Below are positions 46,558-57,300 of a stretch of 64,000 nucleotides of DNA, piece after piece. Position numbers and translations under genes: made by a program. Position 1 is the first letter of the stretch. Every line of letters starts with the position of its first letter. Source of the stretch: Diospyros lotus (taxonomy: Eukaryota > Streptophyta > Magnoliopsida > Ericales > Ebenaceae); assembly GCF_014633365.1 (NCBI RefSeq), contig NC_068346.1, positions 16,947,030 to 17,011,029 on the forward strand, read 5' to 3'. Under the pieces are notes generated by a model that worked only from the letters and a program-made list of their open reading frames with translations, did not search any database and had not been told where the DNA came from.

Positions 46558-46994
46558 GTGTTTTGAGGAGATAGAGAAATTCTCATAGTAGGTCAAAGTG
46601 GTTGACTAACGTCAAAAAGTTTGACATCTCCTGATTGCTACTCAATGGTGAATCTAGAAGGTCACAGGCATACTAGGCACAACATTAGATTAGTGATGCA
46701 TGTTGTGTGTGTTCTCAATCATCATTAATGATGATGGATGCTGTTAAGAGTTAACGAGGGATCAAAAGACTATTTGTGTTTTGAGGAGATGGAGATATTC
46801 TCATAGCAGGTCAAATTGGTTGACTAACGTCAAAGAGTTTGACATCTCCTGATTGCTACTCAATGGTGAATCTAGAAGGTCACACGCATACTAGGCACAA
46901 CATTAGATTAGTGATGCATGGTTGCATGTGTTCTCAATCATCATTAATGATGATGGATGCTGTTAAGAGTCAACAAATGGATCAAAAGACTATT
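46558..46994. repeat. Tandem duplication of a 218-bp unit
   Basis: The unit starting GTGTTTTGAGGAGAT occupies 46558-46775 and is repeated at 46776-46994 with few differences. Shared blocks include TTGACATCTCCTGATTGC and CATCATTAATGATGATG. The near identity suggests a fairly recent duplication. Confidence 0.9.
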
Positions 46995-47118
46995 AAGAGT
47001 TAACAGTGGGAGACCATTAAGAGTTAATTGATATCGTTAAGAGTTAATGAGCATGCCGTTAAGAGTTAAAGGAAAATCTGATTCCATTAAGAGTTAGTGG
47101 AAAGGCTATTAAGAGTTG
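46990..47118. repeat. Irregular minisatellite with TTAAGAGTT core
   Basis: Six to seven copies of nTTAAGAGTTa occur about every 15-27 bp, and further copies lie in the 218-bp units near 46744 and 46963. Spacer sequence between copies differs, so only the core is conserved. Confidence 0.85.
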
Positions 47119-47940
47119 CGGGCTTTGATGCAATTTACTGAAGGTTGTACGTGGAATAAGTAAAACGGTCAACAATTTGCTTGAAATTGTCAATAGATTT
47201 GGCAAAATATTTGAAAAGATTGACAACTTCTCTTAGGAGTAGCTTTCTCCTCACGTGCTAGTCTTCCATCGCTTTCAACGACAGAGCAATAAATGCTCTA
47301 TCTTGTCTTTTTCAAGAAAGAAGAAAACATAATAAAAGAATAAAGACCAAAAGATAAAGTAAGAGAAGAGAAAAATTGGGAGGAAAAAGAGGATGAGAAG
47401 GGTTCTCTTTTGGCCAAGCTTCAATCATGAGATGGTCAGCGAGTCCGGTGGTACAAAAAGCCCCTCTCACCTTCGATTATGAGATGGCCATCGATTATTC
47501 TTTCTCTTTTACTCCTTGTTCTTCTTTTGTTTTTCTCTTGTTTCATCCTTTTTTATCCCATAGCCATGAGATGGCTATTGCCCGTCTTGAAAACCAAAGC
47601 TAGCCTTACGTCACCTTCATACGATCACTGCTTAGGCGTGGATTGACTTGGTCTCCCACGCTTATGGGGGTGGTCTAGCAAAGCCAAGATGCAGATTTAG
47701 AGTAGTAGGCGATAGATCGAGAGCAGCTTGTGAAGAGTTCGCTAGAGCTTGGAGGATGAGCTGAAAAGTTCAGCAAGAGGCACAACCTACAACAACATCA
47801 TCAGAAGAGGTAACAGTTACCGCTTTCATTTTGTTTGATATTTTTCTTATAAGCATATGGTTGTATCCATCTAATTCCACTACATTTATTTTAGTTTTTG
47901 AAAAAGTTTTGAAAATCGACTTTTGTTCTTGATTATATTG
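47119..47940. other. Non-coding repeat-derived DNA
   Basis: Contains two imperfect copies of a phrase around ATGAGATGGCCA (near 47427 and 47480). No coding frame was recognised. Confidence 0.4.
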
Positions 47941-47949
47941 CTAAGCGTT

Positions 47950-48692
47950 AGGGTGTTCTTTCAAGAGAAGTATAGGGATCTTCGAGTTCACTTGACAGAC
48001 ATTAGCACTGACCATGTTGTTAAGGTTAGTGTCTTTGAATAGGAGATCTAGAGCTTGAAGAGAACAAATAAGATGCATAAAAAGGCCAACAAGGGTATCA
48101 AGAAGGATTATTTTACGCTCATCCAAGAGAGGGATCAATGAGTGGAGGAGTTGGCCTCCTACCATGTTCATGAGTTGGAGATTCAAGAAGATCTCAAGAA
48201 TATGGAGTAATGAGTGGAGTAAGATTGCGCAACGATATGGGTTGAGGTTGTTCATGAATATTGGTTGTCTCAAGACTATTTTGACAAAAAAAAGATGTGT
48301 GAATATCTTTATCAAGTATGATTTCTACTTAGCTCACTCTTTCCTCAAGTTAAAGCGGTCTTGTTAGTCTTTCGATGAGTTGGTCTTTACTTTGAAGCCT
48401 CAAGTTTCAATGCTCTAGATTGGCGTCTCTATTATCTTGAACTTGAGAGCTTGAAGACTTATCTCAATTCTTACCTGGTCAATGATTTGGATAATCTCTC
48501 CAAACTTTGGAAGCCATATTCAAGTGGTTAGGGGAATACTAAGATAAGCGACACTGTTGTGGAATTGGATGTAAACACTTCGGACATGGTAGAGAATCCT
48601 GTACTCAGTGCTGAGAACTTGGCTGCAGCTACTCAAGTCACCGAGTTACTTACAGAAACTATTCATCCTTCCTCAACGATGGTCATTTTTTG
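47950..48692 (+). pseudogene. Possible gag-like relic, heavily broken
   Basis: A plus-strand frame from about 47950 reads FFQEKYRDLRVHLTDISTDH, then KKANKGIKKDYFTLIQERDQ, then EELASYHVHELEIQEDLKNM and VVHEYWLSQDYFDKKK, interrupted by several stops. A later stretch reads NTSDMVENPVLSAENLAAAT. The charged, coiled-coil-like composition resembles gag-region proteins of plant retrotransposons, but I could not match a family. The 124-codon minus-strand ORF over it is probably a shadow. Confidence 0.3.
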
Positions 48693-49734
48693 AGCTCTTC
48701 CCCAGTCTTTTGTGCCTTAAGTGAAGATTCCTCCTAGCCCGATTGAGTTGTAGTACTAGGGTTTTATTTTTATTTTCATGGCGTACATGTCTTTCTTCTC
48801 GAATTGAATGAGAATGTCTATTTTATTACGTCGTTATGTCTTTATGATTGAATTCCATAACAAAATTTTACATTATAAACTATTTAACTCAAAAACATGT
48901 ACTTGTATATAAACTGACCTACTAGCTAGTTATTTTGTTATTTCTTAAGTTAGCCATAATGCTGATGCACCTCGTCCTTAAAATTTGTTTGAAAATTTTC
49001 AAATAATTTGTTGCATACACATTTGCACTTCGGGGGAAGAGTATTAGGTTCACTCCCCAATCCTTTGAAGGATCTTATTCTATCAAAGGATTCTCATATT
49101 GGTTGTTTTTCGGGTACCTACAAGCATTCATAGCTAGTCCTTAGTTTCTATGACCCATTAGTTGAATAGAAATTCAATTTTGCTTGACCCTTGTATGTCT
49201 TAGTAGTTCTTTGTGCTTTTCCTTTCAACTGAGACCAAAATGATCCTAAGCCATGTTAAACGTGATTAGGGTTTAACCACGGGCTTCAAGGTTTTTCATG
49301 CTTGGCCCTGTAGTTCTTCAAGCGTTTTATTGCTTGCATCCACAATGAGCTCTAGTGTTTCCCCTTCGAAACCTTGGCTTTTATAGCTCATTGTATGTCT
49401 TAACAACCTTTATTTTTTTGGATGATGGATCTTAGATCGTTCTCATGCATTTTTCACTTCTGATGCTAGACTTATCTATCCATCCATCTTTTATTCTCCT
49501 TGGTGAACCCTAGATCATTTTCATGCTTTTTTCACTTCTAATGCTAGGTTTGTGTGTTTATCGATCTTTCGGTCATTTTTATGCATTTATTGTCTTGGAA
49601 AACAAAATACAAAAAAAAAAAAAAATTGCAATAGGATGAAAGTTCTTTACCAAGGCAATTTGAAAATACATCATCTATAAAAAAAGAAATACAAGTTCAA
49701 GTGATTAGTATTCTAAGTCTTGTCTATTTTACTT
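48693..49734. other. Retrotransposon-derived DNA, nothing recognised
   Basis: No protein motif found on either strand. Holds a duplicated phrase around TAGATCATTTTCATGC (49432-49460 and 49510-49530) and an A run at 49610-49624. Confidence 0.4.
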
Positions 49735-49990
49735 CCTTAAAGCATTTGTAGTATACAAGTGTTGGGCTTGATCTTCTTCTAGATTCTATAAGGGCCATCC
49801 CAATTGGCATGTAGCTTTCTTTCTTCTTTGAGGGGATTGTTTATATCCAACTTTATTAACATGAATCTCTATCTTCCAATGGTTGGCTTTTTACTCCTGG
49901 TCTCTTTGTTCTTCTTGATAGAGTTGTAACCTAGGAAGTCAATCATAAGAGTTGTGAGTTGGTTGCATCTCTTATTAATCTCGGACATAT
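49735..49990 (-). pseudogene. C-terminal integrase relic of a Ty3/gypsy element
   Basis: On the minus strand, across frame shifts, the segment reads LPRLQLYQEEQRDQE, then KIEIHVNKV, then KLHANWDGPYRI. The last matches the KL.PNWEGPY.V motif at the end of gypsy integrases. It plausibly continues from the integrase relic at 51585-51985 after an intervening 1.5 kb insertion. Confidence 0.5.
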
Positions 49991-51430
49991 TTTGATTAAT
50001 AAAAGTATTTTTCTTTTAATACTTGGCAATATGTTTATCTTTATATTTTTCTATTTAGATGAATCCCAAAGAGTGTAGCAATGTCAATCGAGTTATGATG
50101 AGATCATATTAATGAGATCGAATGCTTCATTCTTAAACTATTCCTGGTCATAGAACTATAGAGTGGGGTCTCTATAGTACTGTCAAGACCGGTACACACT
50201 GTGCATACTCGTAAGAGAGGTAGTTGACTACTTGTGTTATGACACTAATACAAGTGTATAGGTGTTCATTGGTAAATGAGTTCATTGAATGATCTAACTT
50301 GAGAACATCCAAATGGTAATTCTTACTAAATGTTAATTGGGAGTTCTATGTGGCGACAGGTGCTAGTAATCTCTTGTCCTGAGGTACCACAGTTATCTTG
50401 TATGAGGAGTGTCATGCTTTGATGTCACTGTACGAGGTCCAGTAAGATAGGTCCTTAATAGGATGGTTATTGAATATGATTCGAATCATATGAAGGTAGA
50501 TGAGTACACAAGATAGAATTTATCGAACTTAGTAAGATTTAAAAAGGTATATGCCTATGTGAATGATAAAGTCACTACTCGGGAAGTCGCTTGCCAATGC
50601 GAATAGTTGAGAATTAATAAAAGTTATTAATTCAATTATACGAGTTGTGGACTTAGCATTCGTACATATAGTGTTGGTTATTAGAGATTTGACATTTTAC
50701 CATACTTTTAGACCATACCGGGACATTATGATAGAGGGATCGATAGCACTGGAATTCGTCGCAGAAAGATTCATCTTTAGTGTCATTTGCATTTCATTAT
50801 GATATGAGGGCCATGACATGATGCTAGACATCAATCTTGGTCTAAGAGCAAGATAATAATTTTTGTCATGAGATGAAATAAATTACATATCATAATCAAA
50901 AAGTTTTATTGGAAGTTGGATTCTATAAATTTCTCTTTTCCATCTCCATAGTGAATCTATAAGGTCACACAAATAAAAAGAAGTTTCATGAAAAATTCAC
51001 TGGGACTAAAAAATGTTTTTGGGACTTGGAAGAATTTGTGGATTTTTGGGGTGAGTTAGCACTTGCGGAAAAGTTCATAGGATGTCAACAAAATGAGCAA
51101 AAAGGAAAATGAGATGGAAAACAGCAATGGGTCGCACAAGGCACGGCCCAACACATGGCTGGGCCAGGCGCGCTTCAAGCCTGTGCGGCTAGCTCACCCA
51201 TGGGTTGGGCCTTGGTTTTTTAATTCCATAGTTTGACTAGGGTTTGAGAGATTTCTTCATTTTGCCTCATCCTCCTTTGCTTTCTAGAGAAAAAATAGAT
51301 TTTGATAAAAACCAAGAAAATTTTCAAGAGTTGGATTAAATCTTGCATGGTTGATGCAAAGAGATCGAAAGGGCATGCTCATGGATATTGATTAAAGCTT
51401 TTCTTTTATGTAGATCATTCATAGAGGGTG
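49991..51430. other. Retrotransposon LTR-like insertion, boundaries unknown
   Basis: This stretch separates two parts of one integrase relic, so it probably inserted there. It has no coding frame. A short GC-rich patch lies at 51130-51210. I could not define TG...CA ends or a target duplication. Confidence 0.4.
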
Positions 51431-51584
51431 GGTAACACCTCGTGGCACAAGGATTCATCATTTCTAGCGTCGAACAATCAAAATGTTTGGTTTTTCATTA
51501 TATGTTCTTTGTTTTTGAAGAGATTATATATTTGCAAACTAGATCCGATCTTTTCTAGTTTCAAGAGTAGCCAAAGAGTTTGGT

Positions 51585-51985
51585 TGATCCAATTTTTTTT
51601 AAAATTTCTATTGTCTTTGAATCTATGAAACTCAACACTTCTAACAAGTTTAGGTTCTCTCTTAAAGCTTCAGAGTTATTTTATTCATTGAATTTGTTCA
51701 TTTGTGGAGATTCAACCCCAATTTCTACTAGTATGAGCGTTCCGTACCATATACCAAATTGAATGAGGTATCACCAGTTTTTTGTATGACTATAAAATAA
51801 AAGGTAACTAATTTGCCCAAGCTCCCTTAACCTCTTCTAGGCAACTTTTTAGCCCATGTAGAATAGTCCTATTATTGGCTTTTACTTGTCCTTAAGCCTG
51901 TTGGTGGGCTATCGAACCTATCCTCAATTGTATCCTTAGCCTTCACAAAATGTTTTGAAGGTTTCACAATCAAATTGTTTCCCAT
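51585..51985 (-). pseudogene. Integrase relic of a Ty3/gypsy element
   Basis: On the minus strand, with stops and shifts, the segment reads KTGDTSFNLVYGTE, then EIGVESPQMNKFNE, then NSEALRENLNLLE. These match the TGETPF.L.YGTEAV.P.EIG region and the N...LR.NLDLLEE block of gypsy integrases. The element runs on the minus strand and its upstream part is cut by the inverted repeat at 51989. Confidence 0.65.
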
Positions 51986-51988
51986 ATA

Positions 51989-52501
51989 AATTGATATACA
52001 TGTGAGAGTCTCCAATAGACTCTTTCACATAAAGAATCCCTGAGAGACCTTCTCAAAAGAGTCCAACAAGGGAGGGTCAAAAGGGTCCAACAAGAGAGGG
52101 TAAGACAACTATCCAAGGGAAGACTAGAGTCTTGAAGGAAGTCTTGAGAGTCTCTTAAAGACCTTTCCACATGGTATTTCTAGCGTAAAAGACGTGCAAA
52201 CATACCTTTGTGATCTTTCTCTAAAATTGTATAGTAGATTATGATTAACGAGATCAATATTATTCCTAAGAAATCAGAAATCGTTATCATTACGCATCTA
52301 GCTTAACTATAAATAGAAGAAAGCACGCTTTCCCAAGTAAGATTCTTCAACTTTTTTAAGAACTCTACAATATGTTCTAGAAATTTAATTCAGGCATCGG
52401 AGTATTTACCGAGATAATGTCTTTTACCTTCTGACCCTTTCCATTTTGCAAAATTTTTGGAGTTTAGAGAAAAAATTTTCTATAAATAAATTTATGATTG
52501 T
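51989..52501 (+). repeat. Right arm of a long inverted repeat
   Basis: Reverse complement of 44521-44995. A plus-strand TATA box (CTATAAATAG) lies near 52308, facing away from the block, as its counterpart does at the left arm. The junction with the integrase relic at 51985 is sharp. Confidence 0.75.
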
Positions 52502-54350
52502 GTTCAATTGATAACACAATTTTTGTCAATTCTCTCAAACTATTTAATCATTTGATACATTCTTTTAAGACTTATCTCTAATGTACAACAATTTATAATT
52601 CAAGTATGAGAGTGTTATTTCTTAAACACAAGAAATTTATTTTGCATCCACAGAAACAGTGTTTCCCTATCAGTCAAATCCAACCAATGCTGTTTTCAAG
52701 AATAGCTTAAGTGATGATTCGGCTCTCATGCTAAACATGAGGTCATGGGTTTAAACATTCCCATAGTCTCTTAGTGTTGATATTTTTTTTTTTTTGTAAT
52801 TTTTTATTTACCAAAAAAATCTAACCGACATCTTTTTATATTTCAATAATATAAATTAGTTTATATTCTTATTTAAAATCTTAAGTTATTATAATAGCAT
52901 ATAATTCATTTAGGAATATTGCAACAAAAATTTGTATGGTCACCCGCCAGTGGGGTCTCCCAAATGGTGCGGGTAAGCCAAACCATGTTAAGTGACTTAA
53001 AAAAAAAAAAACAAATGGCATGTTGAGTGGTGATAGTATAATATAATTGACGTCTTCGGATATAGTGCAGTGGTAAATCACTTGAAGTTTTATATGAAAT
53101 ATCAAAGTTTGAATCAGTGCGATGATTTAGAATACAGAATTATTGCTGAAATACAACATTTAATTGAAATGCAACAATAAAGCTAAAGGCAAGCTCCATA
53201 TAAATTGCCCCGAACGTTCAACTTTTAAATATATATAAACTGTGACCGCATCTGGATTTATCCGAGAGATACATTAGAGAGAAAGATCACCGTTCTTAGA
53301 GATTAGTTGGACAAAATTTAGACTCCTCAGGTGAATAAAAATAATAATATAATTAACAAAATCAACCCAACAACTCATCGAAGAAGACGGCACAAAACCA
53401 TGCCCCCATCCCCATGGAAAATAGCACTTTCAAAAGGGTTTTAGTAATGTTCCTTTTTTTTTTTTTTTTTTCGAAAAAGGTTGACCTTCATCTCAAAACT
53501 ACAAAATTCTTTTGAGTTATAACTAAGAACTTCACTTTTTGTGGCCTTTGAATGATGTGTCAAGTAGATGCATTATAATGTTTGATGTTTCTATGTAAAG
53601 ATGGAAATTATTGTTGACATTAGAAGATCTATTAAAAATCAGATCATTTAGTCCCTTTGATTTTGTGTTCTATGTTAAAAAGAAGAAAAAAGAGAGAATT
53701 CTCATGGTCAATAAAAAAATAAAATAACGTAAAGATGCACGGGGTAGTCCAAAATTATATTTAACTAGGCATGGCACCGGGACCATGGTCAATTCTATAC
53801 AGCTCTTTGACACTTTCCCAGCCATAACTTAGCCAGCCACCAACCATAGGTCATTGACTTGGTACCTACTTACGCCACCAACCAATTCACAACAAACCAA
53901 TGTTTCGGTGGGCTATTAATTAGCCCCACAACTTGCAAGGCATTTGGCCGATCTTGCTTTTACTGCTTCCAAAAATAGCAGCCGTATTGACTTCTCTTAA
54001 TAAATTAATAAGAAGTTCAAAGGCGACAGTAGTAGCTCATATGTCTCTAGTTATAGTTTTGTTTTTTTTTTTTTTTTTCACTTTTTATTTAACAAACAAC
54101 ACTAAAAGACCATCAACATCCACGACTATGACTCTCCATCCATTCACTCAAAAGTCAGCAGAATGCAGGCAGCCACTGCCACCAAGAAAAAAAGGGAAGA
54201 ACTTATCAACAAACAGTATGCCAAAGACCATGAAGTTGCATCCCGTACAAATAGGAAAGAATGATTTGCTTCCAGTAGTGCTTCCAGGAAGCATGGTTTA
54301 ATTAAAGCAGAGTTGTCTCTTTCTTTGCCTCGATGAGATGATTTGTTCTC
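52502..54350. other. Intergenic DNA with possible SINE remnants
   Basis: No gene seen. The stretch 53058-53125 carries TAGTGCAGTGGTAAATC, close to a tRNA A box, and 25-30 bp later AGTTTGAATCAGTG, close to a B box. GTCATGGGTTTAAACATTCCC near 52744 also resembles a B box. Both are weak hints of tRNA-derived SINE fragments. T runs lie at 52784-52795, 53455-53471 and 54062-54078. Confidence 0.4.
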
Positions 54351-57300
54351 TCAGCTCGTACCCGGGAATAATCTCGACAAGCAGAAGTGCTTCATCCTTA
54401 TTATTAGAACGAAGATGCAGTAGCACGGGAGATGCAGTATCCCCACTGCCAAGTACCTGTAAAAGAGGGTAGCAGCAGCAGAAAATGGATTCAATTCATA
54501 AACCAGAATACATACTAATAAACGAGACAGGGGAATAGAGGTAGATGCCCTCTCCAGGGGCGATTGGCGAGCATTCAGAATAAAGTTAGCTGAACTTATA
54601 AGTAACAAAACCGAGCTCAACCAAAATTCTTAAATACTGTTTTAATTGGAATGACACAAATTAATAAAAATAGCCAATATTAAGAAAGTTTACTAGGAAT
54701 TTAAGACAATTTAGTTAGCGAGTAATTATTGTTATAGACATCAATTTAAGTTTATTTAGGTGGCAATTTCGTTAATAATCTCAAACCCCCAATCCCAACC
54801 CCAACCCAAATACTAGTAATAAAAACCAAACCAAAAACCAAAATTAATCGGTTTGGTTTGAAAATTTGGTTTTAACCGAATAATGCTCACCCCTAGCCTT
54901 CACCTTTTGGTAAAGACGTTTCAAATTTGATTTATGGTGTGGAACCACAGTAATTAGCACCTGCTGTGGTGGTTATAATTAATTATTCAACATCCATTAC
55001 AATGTTCTAGAGGAGCAAACCCATCTTTATTTTGAGTCAGACGAGAAAGTGAACCTAATTCATTTTTATTAGTAATTCACCAGGAAATATAATGTGGATA
55101 ACTTATTCTAATTGAAGGGCCAAGGTTTCAGTAGTTAAGAACAAGGAAATCATATACTCCCTCTTGTTGCAAAGTAAATATGAATTTCACAGGAACTACC
55201 ATTTGCTAAAGTGAAGATGAATATGATTGGATACAGAATGTGAGAAACGGACGACTTCAAATTAAATATTCACAACACAAAAATGCATGTATACACGAGG
55301 CAATGCATACCAGAGAGGAGCATATGGAGATGATAAGTCAAGAAACGAATATGGCCACCTGCAACAGAGGGGATTTTGTTACAGTAAAGAACAGATGTTA
55401 TTCATGTGCTGAGGGAGAAGAAAGAATGAATGAAAGAAGGAAAGAGCAGAAGCTAATCAAGAAATTGAACGTACCACATTGAAACACAGGCATGGAGGAT
55501 CCATTGAAAAATGACAAATACAGCTGTCCATAAAATAAAATACGCTATTCGAAAGAAAGGGAACCTCTGGTAGCAGATGAAACTCTAGTTGGTTAGGAAT
55601 GACATTTAGAAATTGAAAAGCCACCAAATCACAAGGACTCATAACTCACCAAACTATTTAGAATCACGTCACCAAGGAGGAAAACAGCATTAAGTGAATG
55701 CATGGTAACGTCCATCTGCAATTGAAGAACAATTTCTCAACTTTATTCACTAGTATCAAGGAAAGGAAATATATAAATTCAAAGTAGGTAGCTGTTTGGT
55801 GCTTCTGCTATATTCTGACACATATCTGCAGAGAGATAAACTTATAAGCAAATGCACTTGTTTTACATTCGGTTCCTGCCATATTGTCCCATCTGAACAA
55901 TATTTTGGCATATTGATTTACAAGTCAAAATGGATCACTGACTCAAAGCATTATCAATCCAAAGAAAAAGATGTATGCTCAATCAAGTGAGAGGCTATGT
56001 CTCTCGATCTCTATTATTCAATTCCTAATAAATTGGTAGGACTCAGCTTTGGCATCCATGTGCATACAACTCTGCTGAAGAAAACAAACAAGCAGGACTA
56101 AGGTGCTGAAACTTACAAACTTCAATCGGTATGTATCTGAGGTGAGAAATGGATAAATTATGAACCAAAAGACCATATCAGTAAGCATCACTGCACCTGC
56201 ACACATCTGTCAGGAAAAAATGAAATAAATTTCAGCATGATACTTCTAATCAAAAAGATAAGAAGACACCACATTTGAAGCCATCATGTTCACAGTTAAT
56301 ATTCAGCCTCAGATAAAAAGCAACAAACTAGCTCCTTTAACATGTTATCTCTCTCAACTTTTAACTTTTTGAGCCCTTCAATCAAAGTGAGAACACTAGA
56401 CATTTTTCTGGTTTAAATTGATATATTTAATTTTGTTTCTTCTCTCTAAGTAAGGAGATATTTAATAAGTGATCCTGTCGGATCAGGTTATGACATCAAA
56501 GGTTGAGCTTGGTATATTAGTACAAAATTATTATCACAATTTTACTTTCCAAGAAACAGGAAATGCAAATTTACTTTGGATGGCAATCTAGCCTTAAGAG
56601 TATTGTTTGGATATTGAGGAAAGAGAAAAGGAAAGAACATTACCTATATAGCACATATTATCCCAAATAATCCAAGTTAAAAGGTTGGAATTATTGCAAC
56701 CATTTCCAAAGGGATGCAAATGGATTAGTTTGGCTCCTGTTGGAAGCTCAGCTGTAACTGTATGAACATAGATTGCTCCATAAAATTAGAACCTAGATTG
56801 TCCCCTTGAAGAAGACCCACATCAGCTCCTCCACTGTTCGGGTTTACTTAGCACACGCGACTTGCCACCTTTAATCCCACTGTTAAGGTTAACGTACTAG
56901 ATGTCTACAAGGCCTTCCACCAGCCCTAGGCATTTGACAAGTTCTGCACCCTCAAATATGTAGTGTAAGCTTGGCCCGTGGCTTCAGTCTACTCTAGAAA
57001 GTAGCACAATTATCTTTCGAAGACATATCTTCAATGACAAGTATCGGCATTGCAAATTGCTTGGCAAGGCCTTTACCAATGCCAGTGTCCCTTAGATTAT
57101 AAAGCATGTCTACCATTGTACTCCATGTTCTTGGGGAAGAATTGTAGGCTTTGTAGGTTAAGGTCCCTATTAAGCTCCTCCTAGGTTTGGATTTGACACT
57201 ATCCCTGCTACATCTCTTTGTACTTAGTATTGTCACCATAGCTTGGCATCTCCAACCAAGTGCATAGTTGCCATCATCTTCTAGTCCTCCTTGACTGTAC

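Noticed and set aside
47941..48315. 124-codon minus-strand ORF
   Set aside because: The opposite strand shows a charged gag-like frame; the hydrophobic minus-strand reading is its shadow.
53058..53125. A tRNA gene
   Set aside because: A-box and B-box resemblances are present, but no cloverleaf or acceptor stem can be formed; a SINE remnant is more likely.
54351..54620. Single-exon 89-aa protein
   Set aside because: Only its last 35 codons are coding; they are the terminal exon of the membrane-protein gene, joined after the acceptor at 54457.
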